NCBI GenBank assembly: GCA_025666215.1
Contig: CP102593.1
Span: 620,001-684,000, forward strand
Origin: Xanthomonas campestris pv. phormiicola
GTDB lineage: Bacteria; Pseudomonadota; Gammaproteobacteria; Xanthomonadales; Xanthomonadaceae
Length of the DNA: 64,000 bases
Direction: 5' to 3'
Below are positions 1-8,910 of the stretch, one piece after another; position 1 is the stretch's first letter, and the number at the start of each line of letters is the position of its first letter. Below the pieces are notes generated by a model that was given only the letters and a program-made list of their open reading frames with translations, was not told where the DNA came from and searched no databases. The translations under genes were made by a program, and so were the position numbers.

Positions 1-359
1 CTTGCGTGCCGCAGCGGCGATTGGCCCTGCGACGGCAAAGGCGTGGCAGGTCATGTGGGTATGCGTGTCTGGTGCGGGCCGTGGTCGCGTGATCTGTCAT
101 GCACGCAGGGAGCGGTTGCTGCTGTGGTTGCCTGTGGACCGCGCAACGGCAGCGAGGGCGTGTCTGATGGGGGGCGAGCGTTACGCTTCGTCGTGCGGCG
201 CAGAAGCCACGACCCGACGCAATCGGCCGCTGGCGGCCGGGTTCCGCAGCGCGATGCATGGCACGTTCTTCTGCGTGACGCGGCTGGGGCGGCGGTCTGC
301 GACAGGCCGCAACGGCCGGTTCTTCTATGATGTCGCCAAACGAACTGCGGGAGATGGCG
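1..359. other. No supported gene at the left edge
   Basis: Several overlapping frames are open here, as expected in high-GC DNA, but none has a convincing ribosome-binding site or a recognisable protein. The only probable signal is the Shine-Dalgarno GGGAG at 349-353, which belongs to the lipoprotein gene that follows. I see nothing else. Confidence 0.4.
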
Positions 360-863
360 ATGCGCTTGAGAACTCTGGGACTGTCGTTGGCGTTGTGCGT
401 GTTCGGCATGAGCGGATGCAGCTACGTCCCGTCGCCCGATGGCGCCGGCGCGAGTGCGGACGCGAGTGCGGTGAAGGCGAAGATCGAATGGCGCCTGGCC
501 AGCAATGCGCCCAGCGCCGGCTATACCGAGGCCGCGTACCAGGGACGGCCGGTGTATCTGGCGCCGCAGCCGTTGTTGGCCGTCGATGGCGCCGCGACGG
601 TGGCGCGCGTGGACGGCGACGATGGCAAGCCGGCACTCGATCTGCGTTTCTCGGGGCACGACGATCGCCTGACCCGGGCGACGGAGCAGAACATCGGCAA
701 GCCGATCGCGCTGCTGGCCGACGGTCAGGTGCTCACCGTGGCGACGGTCATGGCGCCGCTCCCCGGCGACAGGCTGCGCATCAGCGGTCTGCAGGATGCG
801 CAGGAACAGCAGCGGGCGTTCGCGCTGCTGACGCACGCGCCGACGGCAGAAGGGAAGCCGTAA
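360..863 (+). CDS. Small lipoprotein with SecDF-P1-like domain
   Basis: This 167-residue protein is probably an envelope lipoprotein of unknown function. The N-terminus is a lipoprotein signal: MRLRTLG, a hydrophobic stretch, then the lipobox GMSGC with Cys20 as the modified residue. The C-terminal part reads like the P1 head subdomain of SecD: ALDLRFSG, the ATEQNIGKPIALLADGQVL block, then a sheet ending RISGL. That subdomain occurs alone in many Xanthomonadaceae lipoproteins, so the similarity does not make this a translocase. I chose the ATG at 360 over the longer start at 327 because GGGAG lies six bases upstream and because the shorter start puts the signal peptide at the very N-terminus. 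It lies alone, convergent with ubiA. Confidence 0.72.
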   Translation: MRLRTLGLSLALCVFGMSGCSYVPSPDGAGASADASAVKAKIEWRLASNAPSAGYTEAAYQGRPVYLAPQPLLAVDGAATVARVDGDDGKPALDLRFSGHDDRLTRATEQNIGKPIALLADGQVLTVATVMAPLPGDRLRISGLQDAQEQQRAFALLTHAPTAEGKP

Positions 864-1336
864 CGCTGGCTGGCGCGATCGGGATGGGCCGCCGTGTTCG
901 CGATGGCGGGCTTGTATCGCATCGCGCGCCTGTTCGAGCCGCGCGCCGCTGTCTTGTTCCGCTGGCGTAGCGCGATGTCGCTGCTTCGAAGCGGAGCGCG
1001 CCGCCGCTCTCCCCGATTGCGCCGTCGGGCAGGTCGGGGGCGGGGACATGCCGATCCAGCAGGTGGGAGGCGGATTTTGCCGGTCTCATGCGTGTCGTGA
1101 TCGAAGTCGTTCCCGGCACCGGTCGTGGAAACGGCGTCGCGGCTGACGCCGCTCCTGCAGGAGTCGATCGACGGTTTTGTGGGAGGGACTCAGTCCCGAC
1201 GCTTTATTACCGGCAACGACGGGACGAAGTGCCCTGCGGTATTGCCGTCAGCGACCGGAGCGCCGCCTGGCTCCTCACGACATCGTCGGGGGGGGGGGGG
1301 GGGGGCAGCCGCCACTGCGCGGCGTCTCGCCAGGGT
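864..1336. other. Intergenic region with 18-base G run
   Basis: About 470 bp lie between two convergent genes. No protein is recognisable. The one striking element is an uninterrupted run of 18 G residues at 1288-1305, about 30 bases beyond the ubiA stop codon. No clear hairpin terminator was found for either gene. Confidence 0.5.
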
Positions 1337-2239
1337 CTACCCTGCGCGCAGCGCCAGGGCCGCGGCGATGCCGACGAAGATCGCCAGGCCGACCCAGTTG
1401 TTGTGCAGGAAGGCGCGGAAGCAGGGCGCACGTTCGCGGCTGCGGGCGATGCGGAATTCGTGGGCGACCAGCAGCGCGGCCACGCCCAGCCCCGACCAGT
1501 ACCAGATTCCCAGCGCGCCGCGGGTGCCGACGAAGGCCAGCGCGACGAACATCAGCGCGTACAGGATGCCCTGCGCGATCAGGTCCAGGTCGCCGAACAG
1601 GATCGCGGTGGACCTGGAGCCGGCGCGCAGGTCGTCCTCGCGGTCCACCATCGCGTACCAGGTGTCGTAGGCGGTGGCCCACAGGATGTTGGCCGCGTAC
1701 AGCAGCCAGCCCAGCGCCGGCACCTCGCCGCGGATCGCCGCGAACGCCATCGGGATGCCCCAGCCGAAGGCCATGCCCAGATAGACCTGCGGCAGGTAGG
1801 TGTAGCGCTTCAGATAGGGATAGCTGGCGGCCAGGAACAGCCCGACCACGCTCAGGCCGATGGTCAGCGCGTTCATCGTCAGCACCAGCGCGAAGGCCAC
1901 GATCATCAGCAGGGCGAACACTGCCAGCGCCTCGCGGCCGCTGACCGCGCCGGTGGCCAGCGGCCGGCTGCGGGTGCGCTCGACCTGCGGGTCCAGCCAG
2001 CGATCGGCGTAGTCGTTGATGACGCAGCCGGCCGAGCGGGTCAGCCAGACCCCGGCGGTGAACACGAACAGCGTCCACAGCGGCGGCACCCCGTCGGCGG
2101 CCAGCCACAGCGCCCACCAGGTCGGCCACAGCAGCAGCAGCGCGCCGATCGGACGGTCGCCGCGCAGCAGTTTCCAGTACTGGCCCAGGCGCGCGCGCGG
2201 CGGCAGCGCGGCGGGCGTTTCGTAGCGTTCGTAACCCAT
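1337..2239 (-). CDS. ubiA: 4-hydroxybenzoate polyprenyltransferase UbiA
   Basis: This 300-residue integral membrane enzyme attaches the polyprenyl tail to 4-hydroxybenzoate, the second committed step of ubiquinone synthesis, at the inner membrane. Two Asp-rich signatures of the UbiA superfamily are visible: NDYADRWLD in the first half, and [13 protein letters not shown] in the second. Together they bind the Mg-diphosphate of the prenyl donor. Hydrophobic helices fill the rest and the length is normal for bacterial UbiA. The ATG at 2239 (MGYERYET) is chosen because the longer frame upstream is Arg/Pro-rich and unlike the family. No operon partner is adjacent; downstream is the G run. The family call is firm. 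Confidence 0.95.
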   Translation of the reverse strand: MGYERYETPAALPPRARLGQYWKLLRGDRPIGALLLLWPTWWALWLAADGVPPLWTLFVFTAGVWLTRSAGCVINDYADRWLDPQVERTRSRPLATGAVSGREALAVFALLMIVAFALVLTMNALTIGLSVVGLFLAASYPYLKRYTYLPQVYLGMAFGWGIPMAFAAIRGEVPALGWLLYAANILWATAYDTWYAMVDREDDLRAGSRSTAILFGDLDLIAQGILYALMFVALAFVGTRGALGIWYWSGLGVAALLVAHEFRIARSRERAPCFRAFLHNNWVGLAIFVGIAAALALRAG

Positions 2240-2506
2240 CGCGCAAGGGTAGCAGCCGGGCCCGACCGGCGGCAGCACGCTCGCGCGGTGGCCGCCGCGA
2301 CGGCGACGGCCTGCGCACCCGCTTCGGGCTGCAGACCCGGGCGCAGGAACTGGCTGTACGCACGCGATGTGCCGCCGCCGAACGTCGGTCCTCGCGGAAG
2401 TCGCGCCGCGCGGCCGCGGATACGGCGACCGCCGGGGCGGGCCGTGGCGGCAATCGGGCATGGGGGAGACGCGGCGCGCGGTTTGCCGTTAGAATGCGCG
2501 TCCGTT

Positions 2507-2583
2507 GCGCCCGTAGCTCAGCCGGATAGAGTAGTGGCTTCCGAAGCCATTGGTCGGGGGTTCGAATCCCTCCGGGCGCACCA
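2507..2583 (+). tRNA. tRNA-Arg (anticodon CCG)
   Basis: A complete cloverleaf can be folded by hand. The 7-bp acceptor GCGCCCG/CGGGCGC is perfect. The D stem is GCTC/GAGT and the anticodon stem GTGGC/GCCAT, with loop TTCCGAA giving anticodon CCG. The T arm is GGGGG-TTCGAAT-CCCTC, followed by discriminator A and an encoded CCA. It reads the arginine codon CGG. Its 3' part is the insertion target of the island that follows, and the tRNA stays intact because the element restores the sequence. Confidence 0.97.
2561..2576 (+). other. attL core inside the tRNA-Arg gene
   Basis: These 16 bases, TTCGAATCCCTCCGGG, cover the T loop and part of the acceptor stem. They recur exactly at 38775-38790, next to ordinary chromosomal sequence. 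Tyrosine recombinases of the P4 type typically use the 3' end of a tRNA gene as attB. The true crossover may lie anywhere in the identity block. Confidence 0.88.
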
Positions 2584-2695
2584 ATTCGAGTTCCAGGTTT
2601 GTCCCAGGATGTCCAAAAACCCTCGAGAAATCGGGGGTTTTTTGTTGTTGGTGTCCGCTGAAGTTCGGGGCGATCCATTGAAATCCAGCGCTGTT

Positions 2696-2716
2696 GGGGG
2701 CATAGATGGGGGCATT
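2696..2716 (+). repeat. Left terminal repeat pair, GGGGGCATT type
   Basis: Two head-to-tail copies of GGGGGCAT are separated by AG, the second extending to GGGGGCATT. The same arrangement is at 38701-38721 with TA as spacer, so the two 21-base blocks differ at only two positions. An inverted copy (ATGCCCCC and ATGCCCC) lies at 2737-2750 across the integrase start codon. Arm-type binding sites for the integrase or its excisionase are the likely meaning, and the inverted copy suggests self-regulation. Confidence 0.7.
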
Positions 2717-2744
2717 CCACGTGCGCCGAAGTCGAGATGCCCCC

Positions 2745-3980
2745 ATGCCCCTAAATGACCTCCTCATCCGCAAGGCGCAGCCAGCCAGCAAGCCCGTACG
2801 CTTGTTCGATGGCGGGGGGCTGTATCTGGAGATCGCGCCGAGCGGGGGCAAGCTGTGGCGTTGGAAGTATCGTTTCGCCGGGAAGGAAAAGCGGCTTGCC
2901 CTTGGGGCCTATCCGGAGATCAGTCTTGCCGAAGCCCGTAAGCGTCATGCGGAGTCGCGCCAGGTACTGAAGTCCGGGATTGATCCAGGTGAGCAGCGCA
3001 AGGTCCAGAAGCTAACGCGCCTCGATCGTGCCGATAGCAGCTTTGGAGCGATCGCACTGGAGCTGTTGACCATGCGCGCCAAGAAGAATGCCAAGTCCAC
3101 CGCTGTGCGCAACACACGGATCGTGGAGAAGGATCTCAACCCCTACATCGGTGAACGGCCGATCACGGAAATCTCCGCACCAGAACTGCTGGCAGTCCTG
3201 CGCAAGATGGAAAAGCGCGGTGCCGTGGAGACGGCCCATCGCGCCCGTGGCATTGCCAGCATGGTCTTTCGCTATTCGATTGCTACCGGCAGGGCGAAAC
3301 ATAACCCGGCTCAAGACCTGCTCGGGGCATTGGAGCCCACCCAGACCGAGCATTTCGCCAGCCTCACGGAGCCAGCACAAGTAGCGCCGCTACTTCGCGC
3401 TATCTGGGGCTACGAGGGGAGCACTATCGTTCGAGCGGCTCTCAAGCTCGCCTCGCTCCTATTTGCACGCCCGGGAGAGCTTCGTGCAGCGAGATGGGCG
3501 GACATTGACCTAGAGGCTCGCGAATGGCGATACATCGCCACGAAGACCGGAACCGCCCACATCGTTCCATTGTCGAAGCAAGCCATCGAGATTCTGGAGG
3601 AACTGAAGCCCCTGACCAGGCGTGGCGAGTACGTCTTCCCCAGTCTGCAAGGCAAAGGGCGGCCCATGAGCGAGAACACCCTCAATTCCGCCATGCGTCG
3701 CATGGGCTTCGTCAAGGAGGAAATAGGCAAGGATGGCAAGGTGCGAACGTCATCCACCATGACCGCGCATGGCTTCCGCGCGATGGCTCGCACCGTGCTC
3801 GATGAAGTGCTGGGCTTCCGGCCCGACTATATCGAGCACCAGTTGGCTCACGCTGTGCGCGATCCTAATGGGCGTGCGTACAACCGAACGGCCCACTTGC
3901 CGGAGCGCCGGAAGATGATGCAAGCATGGGCCGACTACCTCGACAAGTTGCGTGCTGAGAGAAATTTGGTGCCGATGTAG
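2745..3980 (+). CDS. P4-type tyrosine integrase of the island
   Basis: This 411-residue recombinase catalyses site-specific integration and excision at the tRNA-Arg gene. The N-terminus is the arm-binding DUF4102 domain typical of P4-like integrases (LFDGGGLYLEIAPSGGKLWR, then LGAYPEISLAEARKR). A core-binding SAM-like domain follows around residues 100-190. The catalytic part has the first Arg in ARPGELRAARW, HGFRAMAR with the His and second Arg, then the C-terminal HAVRDPNGRAYNRT, which carries the late His and the nucleophilic Tyr. The ATG at 2745 (MPLNDLLIRKAQ) begins the conserved family start; the longer frame from 2706 runs through the repeat sites. The catalytic set looks complete, so the element is probably still able to move. 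Confidence 0.95.
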   Translation: MPLNDLLIRKAQPASKPVRLFDGGGLYLEIAPSGGKLWRWKYRFAGKEKRLALGAYPEISLAEARKRHAESRQVLKSGIDPGEQRKVQKLTRLDRADSSFGAIALELLTMRAKKNAKSTAVRNTRIVEKDLNPYIGERPITEISAPELLAVLRKMEKRGAVETAHRARGIASMVFRYSIATGRAKHNPAQDLLGALEPTQTEHFASLTEPAQVAPLLRAIWGYEGSTIVRAALKLASLLFARPGELRAARWADIDLEAREWRYIATKTGTAHIVPLSKQAIEILEELKPLTRRGEYVFPSLQGKGRPMSENTLNSAMRRMGFVKEEIGKDGKVRTSSTMTAHGFRAMARTVLDEVLGFRPDYIEHQLAHAVRDPNGRAYNRTAHLPERRKMMQAWADYLDKLRAERNLVPM

Positions 3981-4219
3981 GGTGTAACATAAGCCGTCCG
4001 TAATCAGTCGAGCACCCCAAAGAATTTCGGGGAGGGGATTCGAAGTGGGCAGTGACGTTCAACTACCTTCGTGGGCAGCCCGAAGTGTTCCAGTGCCACT
4101 CGGCTGATGCGCTACAAATCAGTGTCCGATATTTGAGGTTCAAGTAGAAACCGAGTGTGCCCACAGGGCGCCAGATAATTGGCTGGAAATAATCACCAAG
4201 CCAATGGAGTTCGATAAAT

Positions 4220-5692
4220 ATGACAGTTCGCATCAAAAAGCCTCAATTCAGCAACCTTCGTTCTCGCTTTGATTTCGGAAAATGTAATGATTCCGACGGC
4301 GCCCAAACTGCAACAATAAAAGAGTTGATGGACGAGCTGGTCTATGAAAGGACCACCACGACAAGTGGTGCGTCACTCGATACCGATGCCAAACAGATGA
4401 GTATCCATCAGCTGAAGCCCGTTCTCAGGTTGCTTCGCTTCATTTCGGGGAAGCCGCTCAAGAGCATCGCCGAGAAGCATCCCGTCGCTGACATCAAGAC
4501 TATCAAGACGCTTTACAACTACAGCTATGACAGCGGCATGCACCTTGTCAGCCTGCTTGAGCCGCCCGGCCCCAAGTCGCAAGTCATCATGGACGTTCTT
4601 GCCTTTACACCCACGCAGGAGAGCGAAAGGGTTAGTGAGGCAAAGCGCCGAATCATCAGCGACCTAGAGCAAGAAATCCCTGCGAAAGAGAAGGCGCAGA
4701 TTGACGTTCTCTTCAGTTCTCGGAATGCGCCTCACGTCTACTGGAAAGAAACGAACGAGGCAATCGACAAGGTGCTACTTACCCACCTCCATGTCGACGA
4801 GGACAGGGGTCTCTTGTTCGAAGCAGATGATTATTTGATCGCAAAGACGAAAGAATTCATGGGCGCTGTAGCGCCTATAGAGCGCGAACAGAGGCTGCAC
4901 GTGGCGGCATACTTTCATCTCAGGGCTCTTGAATTCCTGCATTCCTTGCACTTCGAGATCACCACGAATCGTGCAATCCCGAATGACAAGACTATAAGCA
5001 ACATACAGGTGGATTTCAGTTATATCTGTAAATCGATTCCGCCTGTGCATGGCGTGGTTATCAAAGGCCACACTCCCTTCATGTCTCTCGATGAGGTTCC
5101 GGCGTTCTGCGCGGAGAATGCAGCGGAGATTGCCCGTCTTGTGTCAGCAGCTACAGGATTCACCTACAACAAAAGGGACATCCTCACCGGGAGAGATGCT
5201 GTCAGAGCCTGTTACGCTCTCGCCGTTTATCTGGCGTCGATCAAGCTGCCGAGTAATGAGAATCCGAGGCCTATCGGGATCGTGCATGTCGTCGCGGCAT
5301 TCTGCTCCGTTCTGCACCAGCGTAAGATGAAGTCAAAGCCAAAGAAGTCTCGACGATACGGTTCGAAGCTAGCGGCACCTCAAAAACAGCTGGATGCCTT
5401 CATCGAAGGGAAGGAGAAGCATCTTGCCTATACAGCATGGTTCATCTACTCGGAAAGAACGCTCTGGTATAGCCACGCAATGCTTGGCAGGGCGCACATG
5501 ACCTGCTCTCACAGGCCGTTACAACCTGAACAGGCGAAGTTGATCGCAGGGATATATACGTCACTTGATCACGTCAAGACCCGAGAATTGATTGCTGATT
5601 ACCGAGAATATATTGTGAAAGCTGCTCGGGACTTTGTCGTGCTGCATGGCAGAGAAGAAACGAGGTACGAATGGATTCATGGCCTGCGTTGA
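4220..5692 (+). CDS. Unrecognised 490-residue island protein
   Basis: I do not recognise the family. The protein is soluble, with no signal peptide or clear membrane segment, and is mostly helical with mixed charge. A Lys-rich stretch (KMKSKPKKSRR) sits near residue 375. The start ATG at 4220 has GGAG ten bases upstream. Base composition is clearly lower in GC than the chromosome, with many A/T-ending codons, which fits acquired DNA. It stands between the integrase and the relaxase gene, each about 240 bp away, so it is probably its own transcription unit. Position suggests cargo rather than core mobility, but this is only inference. Confidence 0.8.
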   Translation: MTVRIKKPQFSNLRSRFDFGKCNDSDGAQTATIKELMDELVYERTTTTSGASLDTDAKQMSIHQLKPVLRLLRFISGKPLKSIAEKHPVADIKTIKTLYNYSYDSGMHLVSLLEPPGPKSQVIMDVLAFTPTQESERVSEAKRRIISDLEQEIPAKEKAQIDVLFSSRNAPHVYWKETNEAIDKVLLTHLHVDEDRGLLFEADDYLIAKTKEFMGAVAPIEREQRLHVAAYFHLRALEFLHSLHFEITTNRAIPNDKTISNIQVDFSYICKSIPPVHGVVIKGHTPFMSLDEVPAFCAENAAEIARLVSAATGFTYNKRDILTGRDAVRACYALAVYLASIKLPSNENPRPIGIVHVVAAFCSVLHQRKMKSKPKKSRRYGSKLAAPQKQLDAFIEGKEKHLAYTAWFIYSERTLWYSHAMLGRAHMTCSHRPLQPEQAKLIAGIYTSLDHVKTRELIADYREYIVKAARDFVVLHGREETRYEWIHGLR

Positions 5693-5870
5693 GAGTGGAC
5701 ATGTAAATTTTCACTCTGTCGTCCTTATCTCTATGGAGATGGAACAAGCAGTCCGATCGAACAGACAGACACTGAACTGATGCAATGGATAGGGAGGGGT
5801 AAAAGCACGCGCACTTACCTTTTCTTCCAAAGCAGATAGCGCGCGGACTGAGAACCATGTCTCCATGGCA

Positions 5871-5904
5871 GCCGACAAGAGCAATCTTGTCGGCTTTTGT
5901 TTGT
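5871..5904 (+). terminator. Rho-independent terminator before the relaxase gene
   Basis: A perfect 10-bp stem, GCCGACAAGA / TCTTGTCGGC, encloses loop GCAA and is followed by TTTTGTTTGT. It lies 180 bp beyond the previous stop codon and only 25 bp before the relaxase start. It could end transcription of the upstream gene, or act as an attenuator in the relaxase leader, since little room is left for a promoter after it. Confidence 0.75.
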
Positions 5905-5928
5905 CCAGAGAGAAAGGGTGATACACAG

Positions 5929-6681
5929 ATGGCAAGCTTCCACCACAGCATCAAGAGCGGAAAGAAGGGTAGTGCACGCAGGCACGCCAACTATATCGAG
6001 CGTCGGGGCGCGCAGAGCGCCCGAGGAGACCTGATTCACGCGAGCCACGGGAACATGCCGGAGTGGGCCGAGGGTGATCCCAGCCTATTCTGGAGCATGG
6101 CCGACCGACATGAGCGCGCCAACGGTGCGACCTACCGCGAACACGAGATCGCATTGCCGAACGAACTAACTGTGCCGCAGCTGATCGACCTCACAGAGCG
6201 GCTGGTCGGGAATCTGATTGGAACCAAACCATACCAGTATGCAATCCATGCACCTGAGGGAAAGTTAGGCGGCATCCAGAATCCTCACGTCCATCTGATG
6301 TGCTCGGACAGGATCCCGGATGGAATAGCTCGCTTACCGGAGCGGATGTTCTCGCGCTACAACGCGAAGCAACCGAGCGCGGGTGGTTGTCGTAAGGACA
6401 GTGGGGGCAAGAGCCCGATGGAGCTGAGACAGCAGGTGACGGCCACTCGCAAGCTGGTGGCAGAAACGCAGAACAAAGTGCTAGCAGAGTATGGGCAAGA
6501 TGCCCGGGTTGACCACCGCAGCTTACGTGACCAAGGCGTGCAGCGGCGTGCCGAACGTCACCTTGGGCAGCGCTTCATCGAGGGCATGGCTGACGCCGAG
6601 AAGGCACAATATGCCGAGTGCCGCGCTGGCGGCGCAGTAGTGGTTGCCCAACCTGAATTGCTGATACCTGTGGCCCGGTAA
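5929..6681 (+). CDS. mobL: MobA/MobL-family relaxase
   Basis: This 250-residue protein is a probable nicking relaxase that would start transfer of the island at an oriT, using conjugation machinery supplied by another element. The start MASFHHSIKSGKKGSARRHA is typical of MobA/MobL proteins. The metal-binding part of the relaxase signature is NPHVHLMCSDR, with the HxH motif near residue 122. A basic Arg-rich region follows. No helicase or primase domain is attached, so it is short for the group. The ATG at 5929 has AGAAAGGG about ten bases upstream. I could not identify the oriT; the DNA just upstream is the natural place to look. Confidence 0.8.
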   Translation: MASFHHSIKSGKKGSARRHANYIERRGAQSARGDLIHASHGNMPEWAEGDPSLFWSMADRHERANGATYREHEIALPNELTVPQLIDLTERLVGNLIGTKPYQYAIHAPEGKLGGIQNPHVHLMCSDRIPDGIARLPERMFSRYNAKQPSAGGCRKDSGGKSPMELRQQVTATRKLVAETQNKVLAEYGQDARVDHRSLRDQGVQRRAERHLGQRFIEGMADAEKAQYAECRAGGAVVVAQPELLIPVAR

Positions 6682-6740
6682 CCGGGTGATTTTGCGACAA
6701 AATCGCAGAATCGCATGTGTTTCTCCCCCTGAGCAGCAAC

Positions 6741-6768
6741 AAAAAGGCCCCGGCGCTGGGCCGGGGCC
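6741..6768 (-). terminator. Terminator for the DUF3987 operon
   Basis: A 9-bp GC stem, GGCCCCGGC / GCCGGGGCC with a 5-base loop, lies just past the DUF3987 stop codon. On the minus strand it runs into TTTTTGTTG, the expected order for intrinsic termination of that operon. It may also stop the convergent relaxase gene, though without a T run on that side. Confidence 0.8.
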
Positions 6769-6791
6769 AAGGTTACTTACGAATGCGGTAT

Positions 6792-8246
6792 CTACAGTCT
6801 CGTCCAATGGAAGAAGTTGTCGTTCAGACGTAGGTAGGCCTTCTTGTCCCGATAGCCAGTGGAGATCCAGACGGCTCCTTGGGCCGCCAGTAGTTCCAAA
6901 GCGGCATTTAGGCGGGTACGATTGCGCACCGGCCCGTTACGTAGGACATGGTTCCTTGGAACATAGGTGTCCGACCCAGGGCCGCCCCAGATGCGCGAGT
7001 GGAGATAGCTTGCCACCGCCTGCGCATCGACCTGGTCCTGTGGAGCCACGAATTGTGGTGAAAACAGGTACTTGTACTCGTCGATATGCCACCGGACGAT
7101 GGTGAACGCCCGATTCAGCGTGTCGAGCGTGATATCTCCACTTTCCCCGCCGAAGTGATGCATGGACGCTGCAAGGCGAGCGAGGATCTCCATCGCCTTC
7201 GAGGCGAAATCGTTGATGTCGCTGAGGTATTCTCCCTCTCGCAACATGCTTTCCGTCTGACTCGCCAGCTCGACCCAGCGCGCTTTCGCATCGACCGAGA
7301 AACCGATCAGTTCGCGTTCGATCGCGCCTGATTCGATCATTTCACGGTACTTTTCCAACAGCTCTCGGACGCGGGCATGGAAGGTCGGCAGGTATTCCCA
7401 TACCTGTTCATTGGTATCGACATGGCGATAGCCCATCATCGAGCGCGGCCAACCGACCAGATAGCGCGCCCAGTGCCCGCTTCCCTTTGCAACAGACCCG
7501 CGCCTGTCCAGGAACTCCTTCAATGGTACTTGCTGGGTCATGATGCTCACCGAAACGCGAGGGTTCATCGCAAGTAGCCGTTCGTTATCCGCGCGGTCCA
7601 AGGGCAGCGCTTGCGGAGAGTCCCATAGCCGGTTGAGCAGCCCAAGATGGAGCATGGCTTCGCTCTTGAACAACATGTGGCCTTCATCGGTAGTGATCGC
7701 GATCGACTCCCCATCGCCCTGCAAGGCCTCCATGACGGCCTTAGAGGTGATGTCCTGGCGCAGGAAATAGCGAAGACGCGGTTTGCTGGGCATGGACCGG
7801 GCGTGCTCAAGCAGCTGGTTATCCAGTTCCGCGGCCGACTTTCCTTTCCCGGTTGCCTTGCTGATGGCGGTGCGCAAGCCTTTGCCCTTGGCCACCCACG
7901 ACCCGAGCTCGGCCTGATGCTGCTCCATCTTCAGTTTGTGGTTGGCCAGTGCCTGCGTGTCGGCTTCATGAAAGGGGGCGAGTAGCAACGACGACACAGT
8001 CGACTTGCGTTCCCCCGATTCGGCGACAAGCATCAAGTTCTGAGAAACCGGACGCACTTGCCCGGTTGGCAGCTTTACGTCGATCAAGCCCTGGCAGGCC
8101 ATCGAGATCGCGTTGATGAGGCTCATGCCGATCAACGCATCCGGCGCCTGCACGTTGCGGGCAAGCTCGTACCCGGTCTCTCGCGTCATGAAGAGAAATG
8201 CATTCAGCGGGTAGGCGGACACCATTCTTGGAGGTATGTTGCTCAT
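6792..8246 (-). CDS. DUF3987 (YfjI-like) protein
   Basis: This 484-residue protein belongs to the DUF3987 family, common on phages and integrative elements and thought to be linked to element replication or primase-helicase work. A P-loop-like segment AESGERKST follows the stretch SQNLMLVAES near residue 75. Further on are the family blocks ITTDEGHMLF and HWARYLVGWPRSMMG. The ATG at 8246 is right for the family and overlaps the stop codon of the upstream gene (TAATG), so the two are translationally coupled. It is the last gene of a three-gene operon that starts with an AlpA-like regulator and ends in a clear terminator. The biochemical role is not established from sequence. Confidence 0.85.
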   Translation of the reverse strand: MSNIPPRMVSAYPLNAFLFMTRETGYELARNVQAPDALIGMSLINAISMACQGLIDVKLPTGQVRPVSQNLMLVAESGERKSTVSSLLLAPFHEADTQALANHKLKMEQHQAELGSWVAKGKGLRTAISKATGKGKSAAELDNQLLEHARSMPSKPRLRYFLRQDITSKAVMEALQGDGESIAITTDEGHMLFKSEAMLHLGLLNRLWDSPQALPLDRADNERLLAMNPRVSVSIMTQQVPLKEFLDRRGSVAKGSGHWARYLVGWPRSMMGYRHVDTNEQVWEYLPTFHARVRELLEKYREMIESGAIERELIGFSVDAKARWVELASQTESMLREGEYLSDINDFASKAMEILARLAASMHHFGGESGDITLDTLNRAFTIVRWHIDEYKYLFSPQFVAPQDQVDAQAVASYLHSRIWGGPGSDTYVPRNHVLRNGPVRNRTRLNAALELLAAQGAVWISTGYRDKKAYLRLNDNFFHWTRL

Positions 8247-8599
8247 TATGCTTCCTCCCCGTTGCCGGAGTCTGGAGCCATATCCTTGGCGTAAAACAGA
8301 CGTTGCCCACAGGTGGCGCAGGTCATCACGTCGCCGGATGCCTTGCGGCATTCACGCTCCATGTTCAGCAGCTTGCGGAATTGGATCAGGTTCAGTTGGT
8401 GCTTGTAGGCGGCGTTGAACTGCTCCATCAGCATCTTCTTGCGCATCTTTCGCGCAATGTGCTGCTCGAACACCGGGTAGGCCTCCTTGAAGTCGCGTTC
8501 GAGCTTGTTCTTGCCGCTGGTCAATTCTTGCTTCAAGGCTATTTCCAGCTTCTCCAGTGGGCTGTTCGCGCCTGCCAAGGCTTCGTTGATGGTGTTCAT
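8246..8599 (-). CDS. Small protein between alpA and DUF3987
   Basis: This 117-residue protein has a charged helical N-terminal part (MNTINEALAGANSPLEKLE) followed by a short region with the Cys pair CATCGQRLF, which could be half of a zinc site. I do not recognise a named family. It begins two bases after the AlpA-like gene ends and its TAA shares a base with the next ATG, so all three genes act as one unit. Proteins of this size often sit in this position in P4-like elements, where they may assist the DUF3987 protein; that is inference. The ATG at 8599 is used because the longer frame runs back into the alpA gene. Confidence 0.75.
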   Translation of the reverse strand: MNTINEALAGANSPLEKLEIALKQELTSGKNKLERDFKEAYPVFEQHIARKMRKKMLMEQFNAAYKHQLNLIQFRKLLNMERECRKASGDVMTCATCGQRLFYAKDMAPDSGNGEEA

Positions 8600-8601
8600 G
8601 G

Positions 8602-8910
8602 TCAGTTGCCCTCCTGCCGGATGCGGAGCTTGCTGGCGCGACCTTCGACCCAGGCGATTGCCTCGTGCGTCCAATAGAGCCTGGGCGAACGGTCGCTGTC
8701 GTAGAGCGGAATGCCTTTCGGGAAGGTCGGATCGGTTTTTTTGAGTTCGTAGGCCTTGCTTTTGCTCACGCCAGTGATCTTGAGCAGGCCCTTGAAACTC
8801 AAAGTCGGACTGTCCGGCAACCAAGCTGTCATGACATTCCAGTGCCCCGCATTGGGTGCGGAATTGCCATCGTCATCTGCGTTAGGCGATCGTTTCGTTT
8901 GGATACTCAT
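8602..8910 (-). CDS. AlpA-like DNA-binding regulator
   Basis: This 102-residue protein is a probable helix-turn-helix regulator of the AlpA/excisionase type. The core is LSFKGLLKITGVSKSKAYE, a HTH in which VSKSKAYELKK is the recognition part. It is followed by FPKGIPLYDSDRSPRLYWT and EAIAWVEGR, the usual AlpA ending. Such proteins activate integrase expression or aid excision in P4-like islands. It is the first gene of the operon leading to DUF3987. The start has AAGGA about nine bases upstream. On the minus strand, TTGATT and TATTCC 17 bases apart near 9000-9030 are a weak promoter candidate. Confidence 0.82.
   Translation of the reverse strand: MSIQTKRSPNADDDGNSAPNAGHWNVMTAWLPDSPTLSFKGLLKITGVSKSKAYELKKTDPTFPKGIPLYDSDRSPRLYWTHEAIAWVEGRASKLRIRQEGN

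Noticed and set aside
2696..2716. CRISPR-like repeat
   Set aside because: Only two short copies at each end with no spacers; they fit integrase arm sites. No CRISPR array is present in the window.
1088..2758. Long plus-strand frame of 556 codons across ubiA
   Set aside because: It is the antisense shadow of ubiA, Gln/Arg-rich with no domain, and runs through the tRNA gene.
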